Assembly (NCBI RefSeq): GCF_000517265.1
Contig: NZ_AYSJ01000006.1
Coordinates: 57,102-121,101, forward strand
Length of the DNA stretch: 64,000 nt
DNA from: Photorhabdus khanii NC19
GTDB lineage: Bacteria; Pseudomonadota; Gammaproteobacteria; Enterobacterales; Enterobacteriaceae
Reading direction: 5' to 3'
Shown: positions 26,426 to 34,546 of the stretch, piece after piece
How positions within the stretch are numbered: the first letter of the stretch is position 1
Layout of the letters: each line of letters starts with the position of its first letter
Position numbers and translations under genes: made by a program
The notes under the pieces: model-generated
Database searches by the model: none
Told to the model about the DNA's origin: nothing
The model's input: only the letters and a program-made list of their open reading frames with translations

Positions 26426-26723
26426 CAAAGGCTAGAAACGATGATGCAACAAGCAATCGAGAAATCACGGCTCAACAAAGAGATAAAGGTACCGTACAGT
26501 CATCGATCTGGACATTCCGTCAACGACATCCAAATGAAAAGTGGTTTGTAGTTGTAACACGCCAAGACCGAGATTGGGGTACCGATTAAGTGCAGAACAA
26601 GAACCTTATGCCCTAGTCGTCACCGTTACAGACCGTGATAATGAAAAAGCCAAGTTATATACCCAAATCCAACAACGAATCCGTGAGCAGGAACATGCTC
26701 GCACTCGTGTTAATATTGATTGA
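26426..26723 (+). pseudogene. Subtilisin-like (S8) peptidase C-terminal remnant
   Basis: One frame reads QRDKGTVQSSIWTFRQRHPN, EKWFVVVTRQDRDWG and then stops at 26587-26589; the adjacent frame continues seamlessly with RLSAEQEPYALVVTVTDRDN and KAKLYTQIQQRIREQ to a stop at 26721. A single frameshift around 26578-26590 explains the break. The pieces resemble the C-terminal domain of the large S8 subtilases that are encoded next to an AAA ATPase gene in many bacteria. The protease domain and the partner gene are missing. Confidence 0.45.
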
Positions 26724-27173
26724 CTTGGGGCATTCCTGAACAGTGATGATACTGGCATCACTGCTCAGTGACCATCCAGTATACTCAATTAACAACTCTT
26801 TTTCACAAAACAAGAAAACATCAGTTAATCATCATACGATCTTGTCAAGTCAATGCATAACATTCCCTTGGATAGATATCCCCCCCCCCAACAAAAATAT
26901 TTTCATCAAGATAATCAGAGTGAATACCTCTGGGACTAAACTCATATCTGAAACCAGATCAGCGGTACACCGATTGTCTTAGCATCACTGAATCTCAACC
27001 TACATATTGAACTCATCGAAACGAAAGTGTTTAGCTGACATTATTCCATGCATCCAGAAACGACAATTTATGTAATTCAATAATTTTTCATGAGTTCTTA
27101 ACTACCACAAAATAGGATAGCCACTGCGATTGCGCCATCAGAAAAGAAGGAGCAATCGCACGCGGTACGAACA
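26724..27173. other. Gap with a poly-C tract
   Basis: No gene is recognised. A run of 10 C at 26880-26889 and a TGCGATTGC / GCAATCGCA inverted repeat (27125-27133, 27152-27160) just after the stop of the XpaC-like gene are the only structures. The repeat has a long loop and no T run, so its role as terminator is uncertain. Confidence 0.4.
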
Positions 27174-28205
27174 TTAATCGTGTTTAGCACCAAACCCCTG
27201 GGAACGGATCAACTGATTCATTACCTTGAGATCCACCAGTAAATCGTCGATATCATTATCCAACAGATGCTGGTGCATCTCACTAAATGCCGCGCTCATT
27301 TCTTGCAGGCCCTGATAAGTCAATAACCTGACCTCTTCGGATTGTGCACTATTGGCATTTTGCTCCTCCAACAAAGTACAGCGTTCCAGCGCCTTAGCAA
27401 TCATCGGCAGATAACGGTTGAGAAATGCCTTACCGGGAGCAACATCCCTGGCATCAGCCCGCATACAGCCAATTATCGCCTGAGTTTTTTCTTCAATCTG
27501 GCTGACTAACTCCTGTATATCAGACGACATGCCAGACTGATAGCGCCTGATCTGCACCAGCTGTTCATGATATTCAGCCAACACTGCCTGTGCATCATCC
27601 CGCTGACGCTGTTCTTCCACCTGTTGACAGGCAACAATCTGTTGCTGCTGTTGCAGCGCTTTCTGCTGCCGGAGATTACGCCAGGGCTCAACAAACGCCG
27701 CCACCAACACAATGACAACAAATACGACGCCAAACCAGACGGGGATCGCATAGGCGTCCATTCTAAACAGCATGACAATGGTACTCGCTGCTATCAGCAA
27801 CAACAGGAATCTGCCTACCTCCAGTTTACGTTGTCTAATGATAGTAATAAGCAAGGTCGCCAGCCCGCCAAACAACAGTGCAGCGGCCCACAGCCCCGCG
27901 AGCGGACTCAATATCGCTACTAGCCAACCGGCCAAAGTAGCCAGCCTATGTGGACGCGGCGGATAAAGAGTCAGTAATCCGATATAGCCCGATAACAACA
28001 CTATGCTGGAGATATGATGGTTATCCGCAGGCAAGGTCAAAAAAGACCAAGGAGTAAACAGAGCAATGCAGGACAGCACAAACGCAAGCAAAAAGGTTTT
28101 AATATGAAACAGTACACGCGATAGAGACCGTCTGATACCACCGAACAAGGACATCACGCCCTGCTCCTTCCGCTGTGCCACATCATGTGGTTGAGGTGTA
28201 GACAT
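27174..28205 (-). CDS. XpaC-like membrane protein
   Basis: The protein (343 residues) has four or five hydrophobic segments in residues about 35-170 (TFLLAFVLSCIALF, SIVLLSGYIGLLTLY, LAGLWAAALLFGGLATLL, VGRFLLLLIAAST, VWFGVVFVVIVLVAAFV), then a glutamine-rich coiled coil (QQKALQQQQQIVACQQVEEQ) and a helical cytoplasmic tail with FLNRYLPMIAKALERCTLLEEQ. This matches the XpaC family, which is typically encoded beside TelA as here. The molecular function is not established. A second start at 28154 (MSLFGGIRRSLSRV) has a much better ribosome site (AAGGAGCAGGG) than the first ATG. It lies 60 bases after telA and is probably cotranscribed. Confidence 0.8.
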   Translation of the reverse strand: MSTPQPHDVAQRKEQGVMSLFGGIRRSLSRVLFHIKTFLLAFVLSCIALFTPWSFLTLPADNHHISSIVLLSGYIGLLTLYPPRPHRLATLAGWLVAILSPLAGLWAAALLFGGLATLLITIIRQRKLEVGRFLLLLIAASTIVMLFRMDAYAIPVWFGVVFVVIVLVAAFVEPWRNLRQQKALQQQQQIVACQQVEEQRQRDDAQAVLAEYHEQLVQIRRYQSGMSSDIQELVSQIEEKTQAIIGCMRADARDVAPGKAFLNRYLPMIAKALERCTLLEEQNANSAQSEEVRLLTYQGLQEMSAAFSEMHQHLLDNDIDDLLVDLKVMNQLIRSQGFGAKHD

Positions 28206-28265
28206 ATACGTATTTACTCTTACCTGTTATCCATTAATCAGGAACGTACCTTGTTGAGATCATGA

Positions 28266-29366
28266 CTAATATTGCGCAGCTGCTGAGGTTAAACGCTGAC
28301 GTAAATTATCTTCCATAGTGGACAACTCTTTTTCAATCTCAGTACGCTTAATGCGCGCTTCCGACGCAATGCGCATCGTATCCTCAATAGTATTAACTAG
28401 GCGATTCTGCACATCGTGTAAGGTCTCAATATCGACGATAGAGCGTTCCACTTCAGTGGCCGTTGCAATGCTGCTCTGTTGCAAAATTTCGGCATTCTTA
28501 CGCAATAAATCGTTGGTCGTATCGGCCACTGCTTTTTGCAATCTGGCTGCTTTACCCTGAGCTTGCAGTGACAGATTAAGTACCATCTGACTTTTCCAGA
28601 TCGGTAATGTAGAAAGGATGCTGCTCTGGATCTTTTCCGCTAGTTGCTGGTTGTTATTTTGCACGATACGGATCTGTGGTGCGGTCTGTACAGCGATGGT
28701 TTTTGACAGTTCCAAGTCGTGAAGGCGGCGTTCAAAACGGTTAATCTTTTCCAGCATGTCTTTAACACCCTGCGCATCCATCAGGTCTTTAGACCCTTCA
28801 GCCTTTCTCTGTAACATGGGCAACTCCACCGTTTTAATCTGCTGTAGCTTCTGTCTGCCCGCTTCAACATAGAACGATATTTCTCTATAGAAACCCAGGT
28901 TACGATCGTAAAGCTGTTCCAACACGGTGATATCACGCAGCAAATTAAGCATTGCATTATCCAGATGGGTTGCGATGGTATCGACCTGCTGTGTCAACGT
29001 CTTTTGATCAATAACGGTGCGTTCAATTTTCTTGAAAATCCCACCAATCAGCGGTAATTTGCTCAAAAAACCACTGTTCTTCTCTTCTGCGGACAACGCA
29101 TCATGTCCACGAATAAACATAACCAAATCCGAGAGCTTCTGACCAACTTCATCAGCCTCTTTTGTCCGTACATTCTCCAGCAAAGTATCAGCAAAACGGG
29201 CTATTTCTCCCATAGGCTTGGCACCATAGCTGATCACTGCCGCAGGCTCAGAAATATCGATTTTCGCTATTAATGTATTGATGTGTTCCTGATCAACCAA
29301 AGCAGTTGACTCATTGGCAATCATGTCATGACCCGATGATGGTATAGGCATAACCTTAATACTCAT
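28266..29366 (-). CDS. TelA-family protein (toxic anion resistance)
   Basis: The 366-residue, mostly alpha-helical protein contains the TelA hallmark blocks: KPMGEIARFADTLLENVRTK, GFLSKLPLIGGIFKKIERT, NLLRDITVLEQLYDRNLGFY and the conserved EISFYVEAGRQKLQQ. No membrane segment is visible. TelA proteins were linked to tellurite resistance in plasmid operons and to cell-envelope stress and antibiotic tolerance elsewhere; the biochemical role is unclear. It is the first gene of a pair with the XpaC-like gene. The ATG at 29366 has an AGGA site nearby. Confidence 0.88.
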   Translation of the reverse strand: MSIKVMPIPSSGHDMIANESTALVDQEHINTLIAKIDISEPAAVISYGAKPMGEIARFADTLLENVRTKEADEVGQKLSDLVMFIRGHDALSAEEKNSGFLSKLPLIGGIFKKIERTVIDQKTLTQQVDTIATHLDNAMLNLLRDITVLEQLYDRNLGFYREISFYVEAGRQKLQQIKTVELPMLQRKAEGSKDLMDAQGVKDMLEKINRFERRLHDLELSKTIAVQTAPQIRIVQNNNQQLAEKIQSSILSTLPIWKSQMVLNLSLQAQGKAARLQKAVADTTNDLLRKNAEILQQSSIATATEVERSIVDIETLHDVQNRLVNTIEDTMRIASEARIKRTEIEKELSTMEDNLRQRLTSAAAQY

Positions 29367-29481
29367 GAAGTAATCCTGTTAGCTGAATAATTAAATAACT
29401 GCATGTAAAATAAGGAATATTATATGGCGTCTACAGAGAGTGTAAAACAAGTTCTACTTTGTGACTACTCCCCGCCGTCAA

Positions 29482-29524
29482 GAGGGTGTCGCAAAAAGTG
29501 ACCTTAACCTTTTGCGACACCCTC
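29482..29524. terminator. Perfect 15-bp inverted repeat
   Basis: GAGGGTGTCGCAAAA (29482-29496) pairs with TTTTGCGACACCCTC (29510-29524) around a 13-base loop. It lies between telA and the DUF29 gene, both on the minus strand. The stem has flanking A and T runs and could end transcription in either direction; it also resembles mobile-element ends or repeated intergenic elements. Confidence 0.6.
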
Positions 29525-29632
29525 GCACTGGGCAAGGATTTACGGCGGTTTTTGCTAACCAGACTGTGATTTGCCTTGCGTACAAAAATGAAAAACGCCA
29601 ACATAAGCCAGCGTTTAAATATGTCAAAACAC

Positions 29633-30070
29633 CTAATCAGGATAATACTCAGTATCCAGTATTTGTTCTGCCGTCCAGATGCAGGATGTCGGAAAAATTT
29701 CCAAACCAATGCCTGTTTCTTTAGACGCATCAGAACGGGCATCAAACCAAGTATCTTCGAACCATTCAGGATCAGACAGTGACGCTTTCAAACTTGGCGT
29801 TTTTTTCAAACGCCGCTGAATCAGTTCTCGCTGTCCTTTAATGGTTAATTCCCAACTTTTACCTTGGTGAGTCGGCTGGAATTTCCATTTCAGAAGGTGA
29901 GCCAGTAAAACCGCCATCCTGCTTGCCAGCTCGCGTTTTTCACTTTTGCCCACGTCTTCTATCTCCTCAGCAATGTTTTCAATGTCAATCTGACTGAGTT
30001 TACCAGCCCGCAGTAATGCAGCCTGTTCATTTGCCCAAGCTACCACGTCAGTCTCATAATGGGTTCCCAT
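29633..30070 (-). CDS. DUF29-family protein
   Basis: The 145-residue protein reads HYETDVVAWANEQAALLRAG, then IDIENIAEEIEDVGKSEKRE, HLLKWKFQPTHQGKSW and SCIWTAEQILDTEYYPD, all typical of DUF29, a small helical family best known from cyanobacteria and scattered in enterobacteria. The function is unknown. A strong GGAGG site lies 5 bases ahead of the ATG. It stands alone, followed by a perfect inverted repeat. Confidence 0.85.
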   Translation of the reverse strand: MGTHYETDVVAWANEQAALLRAGKLSQIDIENIAEEIEDVGKSEKRELASRMAVLLAHLLKWKFQPTHQGKSWELTIKGQRELIQRRLKKTPSLKASLSDPEWFEDTWFDARSDASKETGIGLEIFPTSCIWTAEQILDTEYYPD

Positions 30071-30646
30071 GGGAGCCTCCGATAGGTTAAGGAAATGTAT
30101 TTACAAGACACTATTGCAGTGTGTCAGAGAAAATCAAAACCGTCAAAATCCATTGGTATTAAAACAATAGTATGAATGGCAAGTTTCGGTATACGGATAT
30201 GCACTCTATATGCTTCATCCATATACACGATGCGTTAAATAATAGTTTTATTTAAATGTCTACATAGATATTTCATCCTAGAAAATTAAAATTGCAAAAA
30301 TAAGTATTAATTAAGAATTATAAGTAAAAAACTCACAAATAAACTCAATCTAAACATTGACTTTCATTTATTATTTTAGATAAAAAACAATATCTTGCAA
30401 TCATATGATTATATATTTTCTTTCAATTAAAAAAACCACAATTAATATTAAAAAACTTAAAGGCATTTAAGGCATTTAAGGCATTTAAAACAACATATTT
30501 ATAAAAAACCAAATAAAATATAAAATTGACACAATATTATTAAAAAAATAACAGAAAAAAATTAGAATCGTCGTTTTTCTATCCTACAATCACTACATGA
30601 CATATAAAAAATATCCTGCGGTTTCGCATATTACTTAAAAACACAA
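30071..30646. other. Very AT-rich intergenic region with tandem repeat
   Basis: Some 580 bases without a gene. The only structure is GGCATTTAA repeated three times in tandem at 30462-30488. Such extreme AT content is typical of H-NS-bound DNA and marks the edge of the block of regulator, adhesin and T6SS genes that follows. Confidence 0.5.
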
Positions 30647-30671
30647 AAACAGCTCTATAATCGAGCTGTTT
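30647..30671 (-). terminator. Rho-independent terminator after the response regulator
   Basis: AAACAGCTC (30647-30655) and GAGCTGTTT (30663-30671) form a stem; on the minus strand it is followed by TTTTTGTGTTTTT. It ends the kinase-regulator transcript. Confidence 0.8.
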
Positions 30672-30729
30672 CTGCATGCTATTTTTAATAGCCACTTGCC
30701 ATCCAGCAGCATTAATGCTACCTGCATGA

Positions 30730-31365
30730 TCAAGCTATCAACCCCAATTTTCTTGAATATTTAAGTAATTCAGTCACCTTATGAACTTTGAGTTTTCGCA
30801 TCATATTAAGGCGGTGAGTTTCTACTGTTTTAACACTAATACTGAGTATCTCAGCAATATGGCGATTACCATTGCCTTCACTGATTAGCTGTAATATTTG
30901 ACGCTCGCGTCGGGTAAGCAATGTACTGTCATCATTTATGCCTTCCCCCAATAAGCGGATTGCTTCCTGATTCAGGTGAGGATCAACGTAACTCTTTTTG
31001 GCAGCAACGCTGGTAATCGCAGCAAGTAATATCTGCTGCGAACTGGTTTTCAAAACATAGGCTAATGCCCCCGCACGCAGTACACGGCTGGCCGTCAGCT
31101 CATCGTCATGGGCCGTCAGGGCAAGGATGCGTAAATCCGGCCAACGTTGGCAAAGTTGTGGAATAATATCTAACCCATTCAGCCCAGGAAGGCTAAGATC
31201 AAGAATAACAATATCCGGTAGCAGATCCCGACAGGCAGCATAAACAGACAGCCCATCATCAACCTGCGCGACGACCTGATAACGCGGATATGCAGCAAGA
31301 AGGTTCTTGATTCCATCTATGATCAGCTCATGATCATCCACCAGCAAAACTTTATAGCAAATCAT
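30730..31365 (-). CDS. NarL/FixJ-type response regulator
   Basis: The 211-residue protein has a receiver domain with the acidic pair in VLLVDDHELI, the phosphorylation site in DIVILDLSLPGLNGL and the conserved lysine in YVLKTSS, followed by a LuxR-type helix-turn-helix (LTRRERQILQLISEGNGNRH, then EILSISVKTVETHRLN). It starts a few bases after the stop of the hybrid kinase, with a GAGGT site, so the two form one operon and one signalling pathway. The kinase carries its own receiver and HPt domain, so the phosphate would travel His-Asp-His-Asp to this protein. Its targets are not shown by the sequence; the adhesin gene upstream and the T6SS are candidates by proximity only. Confidence 0.92.
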   Translation of the reverse strand: MICYKVLLVDDHELIIDGIKNLLAAYPRYQVVAQVDDGLSVYAACRDLLPDIVILDLSLPGLNGLDIIPQLCQRWPDLRILALTAHDDELTASRVLRAGALAYVLKTSSQQILLAAITSVAAKKSYVDPHLNQEAIRLLGEGINDDSTLLTRRERQILQLISEGNGNRHIAEILSISVKTVETHRLNMMRKLKVHKVTELLKYSRKLGLIA

Positions 31366-31366
31366 A

Positions 31367-34168
31367 TTAGGACCTCACGGAAAAAGGTGCATTCTGCTCG
31401 TGTTCCTCAGCAGAGCACAGTGTTGCGTTAATCAATTTGCGTAGTTTCATCAGCTCATTTTTTTGCGGCAGTGAACCGTTATGTACTTGGTTTTCCATTT
31501 CAGCAATCATACATAACAACAAATTAAGTCCTGCCTGCCCACTCACTCCCTTCATGGAATGTAAGAGCCTTTCTAATACCTCCTGTTGAGTAATATGTTG
31601 TTCAGCTTCGTCGATTAAAGTGAATAATTCCCTGCGGACTTTTTCCTGCATACTCAACAAATTTATCGACAATAACGGCTTATCCGTTTCCTGTTGCACT
31701 GTCAGGTGAATATCACGCCGCAACTGATATTCAGCAGTCATCTCCAGAATCTGAGCCAATTGTTTAATGGTGACCGGTTTGGATATGTAATCATTCATCC
31801 CGGCCTGAGCAGCGCGCTCTTTTTCTTCAGCAACTGTATTTGCCGTCAGCGCCACAATCATGCAATCTGAGTCCTGATTGTCAGGATCAATACGCCAAAG
31901 CCGGGTAGTTTCCAGACCATCGCATTGCCCCGGCATCAATATATCCATCAGCACCAGATCAAAACGGTAACGCTGCCCCAATAATAATGCTTCTGCACCA
32001 TCCTGGGCATGCTGCACTTCTTGCCCTAACCGGGTCAGCATCATGCCAATGATATCCCGATTAGTCACCGCATCATCAACCAGTAATACCCGCATACGCC
32101 AAGGCTGTAACGGTACATTATCCTGAACCGGTGGCGGAGTACCGGACAACTGACGTTCTGCAATATCCCGCAGGCGACCGGGTAAAAACAGTAAATCATT
32201 GGCGGACAGCTCACCAACGTGCTTTTCTGGTAAACAGATGAGACCCCATGCTATCAGTTGACGATGTAAGACAAGCGGCGCGTCTATCTCGCCCTGCAAC
32301 AACTCCGGCTCAGTAAAATCCATCAGCGGCAGTTGAAATACCACGCTGGTGCCTAAACCAAAAGCGCTGTTAAACTCCAGATTACCTCCCATCATTCTGG
32401 CCAGCGTAGCCGCAATAGCCAGCCCAAGCCCCGTTCCTTGAGCATGTTCCTGCACCTGATAAAAGGGATTAAATACCAATGCGATATTTTCTCGCGCTAC
32501 GCCACACCCACTGTCAGTCACATCAAAAATCAACGTATTATCCGAGCGGGTGACAGTCAGACAAATGCCACCATCATCGGTAAATTTGCAGGCATTTCCC
32601 AATAGATTCACCAGAATTTGTCTGACACGGCTTGCATCAAGCTCCAATATCTGTGGAACATCAGCTGCGACAAAGGTTTCTAACATCAACTTTTTATTGT
32701 GCGCCATTCCCTGTATCGTCGCCATTGATTGATCCAACAAGGGTAACAACTGACTGGTGGCATACTGTAACTCAACTTGCCCAGCTTCAATGCGCGAAAA
32801 ATCAAGTAATTTATTGATAATAAACAGTAAAGATAACGTACATTGGTGTGCTGTCTCTGCAAGTTGCAACTGTTCATTGCTCATCTCACTGGTTTTCAGC
32901 AATTCCAATGCACCAAGCGTCCCGCTAAGCGGCGTTCTCAATTCATGGCTGATTGTCGTCAAATGGCTACTTTTACGTTTATTAGCTAACTCTGCCTGTT
33001 GTTTCGCTTCTGTTAATGCCTTGGTACGTTCTGCTACCTTGTTTTCCAATGTAGAATATTGCTGATTCAGGGTATCAAGTAACGCATTGTAAGCCCTGGC
33101 TATTTGACCCAGTTCATCACGCCGACTCTCCGGTAAACGAACATCCAACGCACGTGGACCGGTCTTATCGATAATATCCACAAACTGCCATAACGGTTTA
33201 GCCAGATAATGGTGCAACATCCAGAATAAAGTCAGCGTTATCATCAATAAAATGACCAACGCAAAGGGAAGCTGAATAATCGCTTGATCGATGACTTCCT
33301 CAAATACACTCTTAGTAGGATAAAGTACCAATTGCTGCCAGCCAGGGCCTCTAAGCTGGATACGTAATACCTGATAACCGGGAATATGTTGCCAGCCATC
33401 ATGCAACTTGACATCTTTCAGCAATGCTAAAATATGGTGTTCTGTATCCTGCGGTAATTTCCCTTTGAAAAACGGCAATAATTGCTGATTACTGTCCAGC
33501 CAGAGATCGATGTCATAATTAGTTACCGCTTGTCCATATGACAATAGATCATTGAACTTAATAGCATATCCGGTCAGCCGGCCTATTTTATCGCTCGCAG
33601 CAACAGAGATACTCCACCCACTACCGGGAATATGCTCAGGCTGTCCCCAATAAATATTATCGTGGTTGGGGATCATGGGGAAATTCGCCAACTCAAGACA
33701 TCGTTTGATAAAATAGTCATCTGAAATTTTTTCCGGGGGATAAATAGATATTCCCTGAGATCGCTTAAAAATAAAGCTGTCCAGATAATAAGCTTGTCCG
33801 GCAGCGCCATATGCCTGAATAAACCAGTTATCCTGACTTATTTCGTGATCGGGCTGGCAGATGTTGCCATTAATAGGTAGATATTTGCTATCAGTATTCG
33901 ACGAAATATTTTTATCATTTTCATACTTTTCATAATAAGCATCATAGCGCCTCGCCAGTTCCTGCGCGTCTTTCTCTGCGCCTTCAAAGCGGTGATTACT
34001 TAAATCTGCCCGTAAGGTCGCAAGATGTGATAACTCATCCATCACATGTTGGTGTGCGTGTTTGAAAGAAAAAAATGCCGTCGCTACGACAGAAATCAGC
34101 CATATAAGAAACAGCATCAGTGATAGAAATATAGTGAGTTTTATCACTAATGATGAGCGTGTTCTCAT
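31367..34168 (-). CDS. Hybrid sensor histidine kinase with receiver and HPt domains
   Basis: The 933-residue membrane kinase has a first transmembrane helix at about residues 9-33, a periplasmic sensor domain to about 295, a second helix (FALVILLMITLTLFWML), then a HAMP domain, a HisKA domain with the phosphoacceptor His in TISHELRTPLSG (residue 408), and an ATPase domain with NLLGNACKFTDDG, DSGCGVA and GTGLGLAIAA. A C-terminal receiver follows (LLVDDAVTNRD, DLVLMDILMPG) and finally an HPt-like domain with LLHSMKGVSGQAG. This tripartite architecture is the one found in BvgS-, EvgS- and BarA-like regulators. The signal is unknown. It is cotranscribed with the response regulator just downstream, and lies 380 bases behind the adhesin gene on the same strand. 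Confidence 0.92.
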   Translation of the reverse strand: MRTRSSLVIKLTIFLSLMLFLIWLISVVATAFFSFKHAHQHVMDELSHLATLRADLSNHRFEGAEKDAQELARRYDAYYEKYENDKNISSNTDSKYLPINGNICQPDHEISQDNWFIQAYGAAGQAYYLDSFIFKRSQGISIYPPEKISDDYFIKRCLELANFPMIPNHDNIYWGQPEHIPGSGWSISVAASDKIGRLTGYAIKFNDLLSYGQAVTNYDIDLWLDSNQQLLPFFKGKLPQDTEHHILALLKDVKLHDGWQHIPGYQVLRIQLRGPGWQQLVLYPTKSVFEEVIDQAIIQLPFALVILLMITLTLFWMLHHYLAKPLWQFVDIIDKTGPRALDVRLPESRRDELGQIARAYNALLDTLNQQYSTLENKVAERTKALTEAKQQAELANKRKSSHLTTISHELRTPLSGTLGALELLKTSEMSNEQLQLAETAHQCTLSLLFIINKLLDFSRIEAGQVELQYATSQLLPLLDQSMATIQGMAHNKKLMLETFVAADVPQILELDASRVRQILVNLLGNACKFTDDGGICLTVTRSDNTLIFDVTDSGCGVARENIALVFNPFYQVQEHAQGTGLGLAIAATLARMMGGNLEFNSAFGLGTSVVFQLPLMDFTEPELLQGEIDAPLVLHRQLIAWGLICLPEKHVGELSANDLLFLPGRLRDIAERQLSGTPPPVQDNVPLQPWRMRVLLVDDAVTNRDIIGMMLTRLGQEVQHAQDGAEALLLGQRYRFDLVLMDILMPGQCDGLETTRLWRIDPDNQDSDCMIVALTANTVAEEKERAAQAGMNDYISKPVTIKQLAQILEMTAEYQLRRDIHLTVQQETDKPLLSINLLSMQEKVRRELFTLIDEAEQHITQQEVLERLLHSMKGVSGQAGLNLLLCMIAEMENQVHNGSLPQKNELMKLRKLINATLCSAEEHEQNAPFSVRS

Positions 34169-34546
34169 TTTATAATCTCCTTATTATTCAGAGATATTTT
34201 CTTGTGAAAAACCCAAATTACTCCGTGTCTATCACGTTAATTAACAACAGGTTTAGAACCTGTCTCATTTGGGCTATATTTTTACAATGCTCCATAATTC
34301 AAGAAAAACACACCAAAAGATAATAAATGCTTTATGGCAGATAACAATCAGATAAAATTTATCAAAATCTCGTAATCAAATTGTGACTAAAATCAATTTT
34401 ACACCTCTTTAACATCAACAGAACCCAAACGAAAATCAATATTATCCAGAGATAGGGATTTCCTTTCCTATAAACAATATCTACAGGAAAGGATTATCAC
34501 TTTTATTCAGACGGATGGGACAAACCGCCTGGCAGGCAGTCATTTG
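34169..34546. other. AT-rich region between adhesin gene and kinase
   Basis: Contains two dyads: ACAGGTT/AACCTGT (34247-34263) about 80 bases ahead of the kinase start, and TCCTTTCCT/AGGAAAGGA (34461-34469, 34485-34493) about 55 bases after the adhesin stop. Neither has a T run on the minus strand. The first could be a regulator binding site, the second a weak terminator. Otherwise it probably holds the kinase promoter. Confidence 0.4.

Noticed and set aside
26880-26889. Run of 10 C as a possible switch
   Set aside because: It lies in non-coding DNA with no gene or promoter close enough to be controlled.
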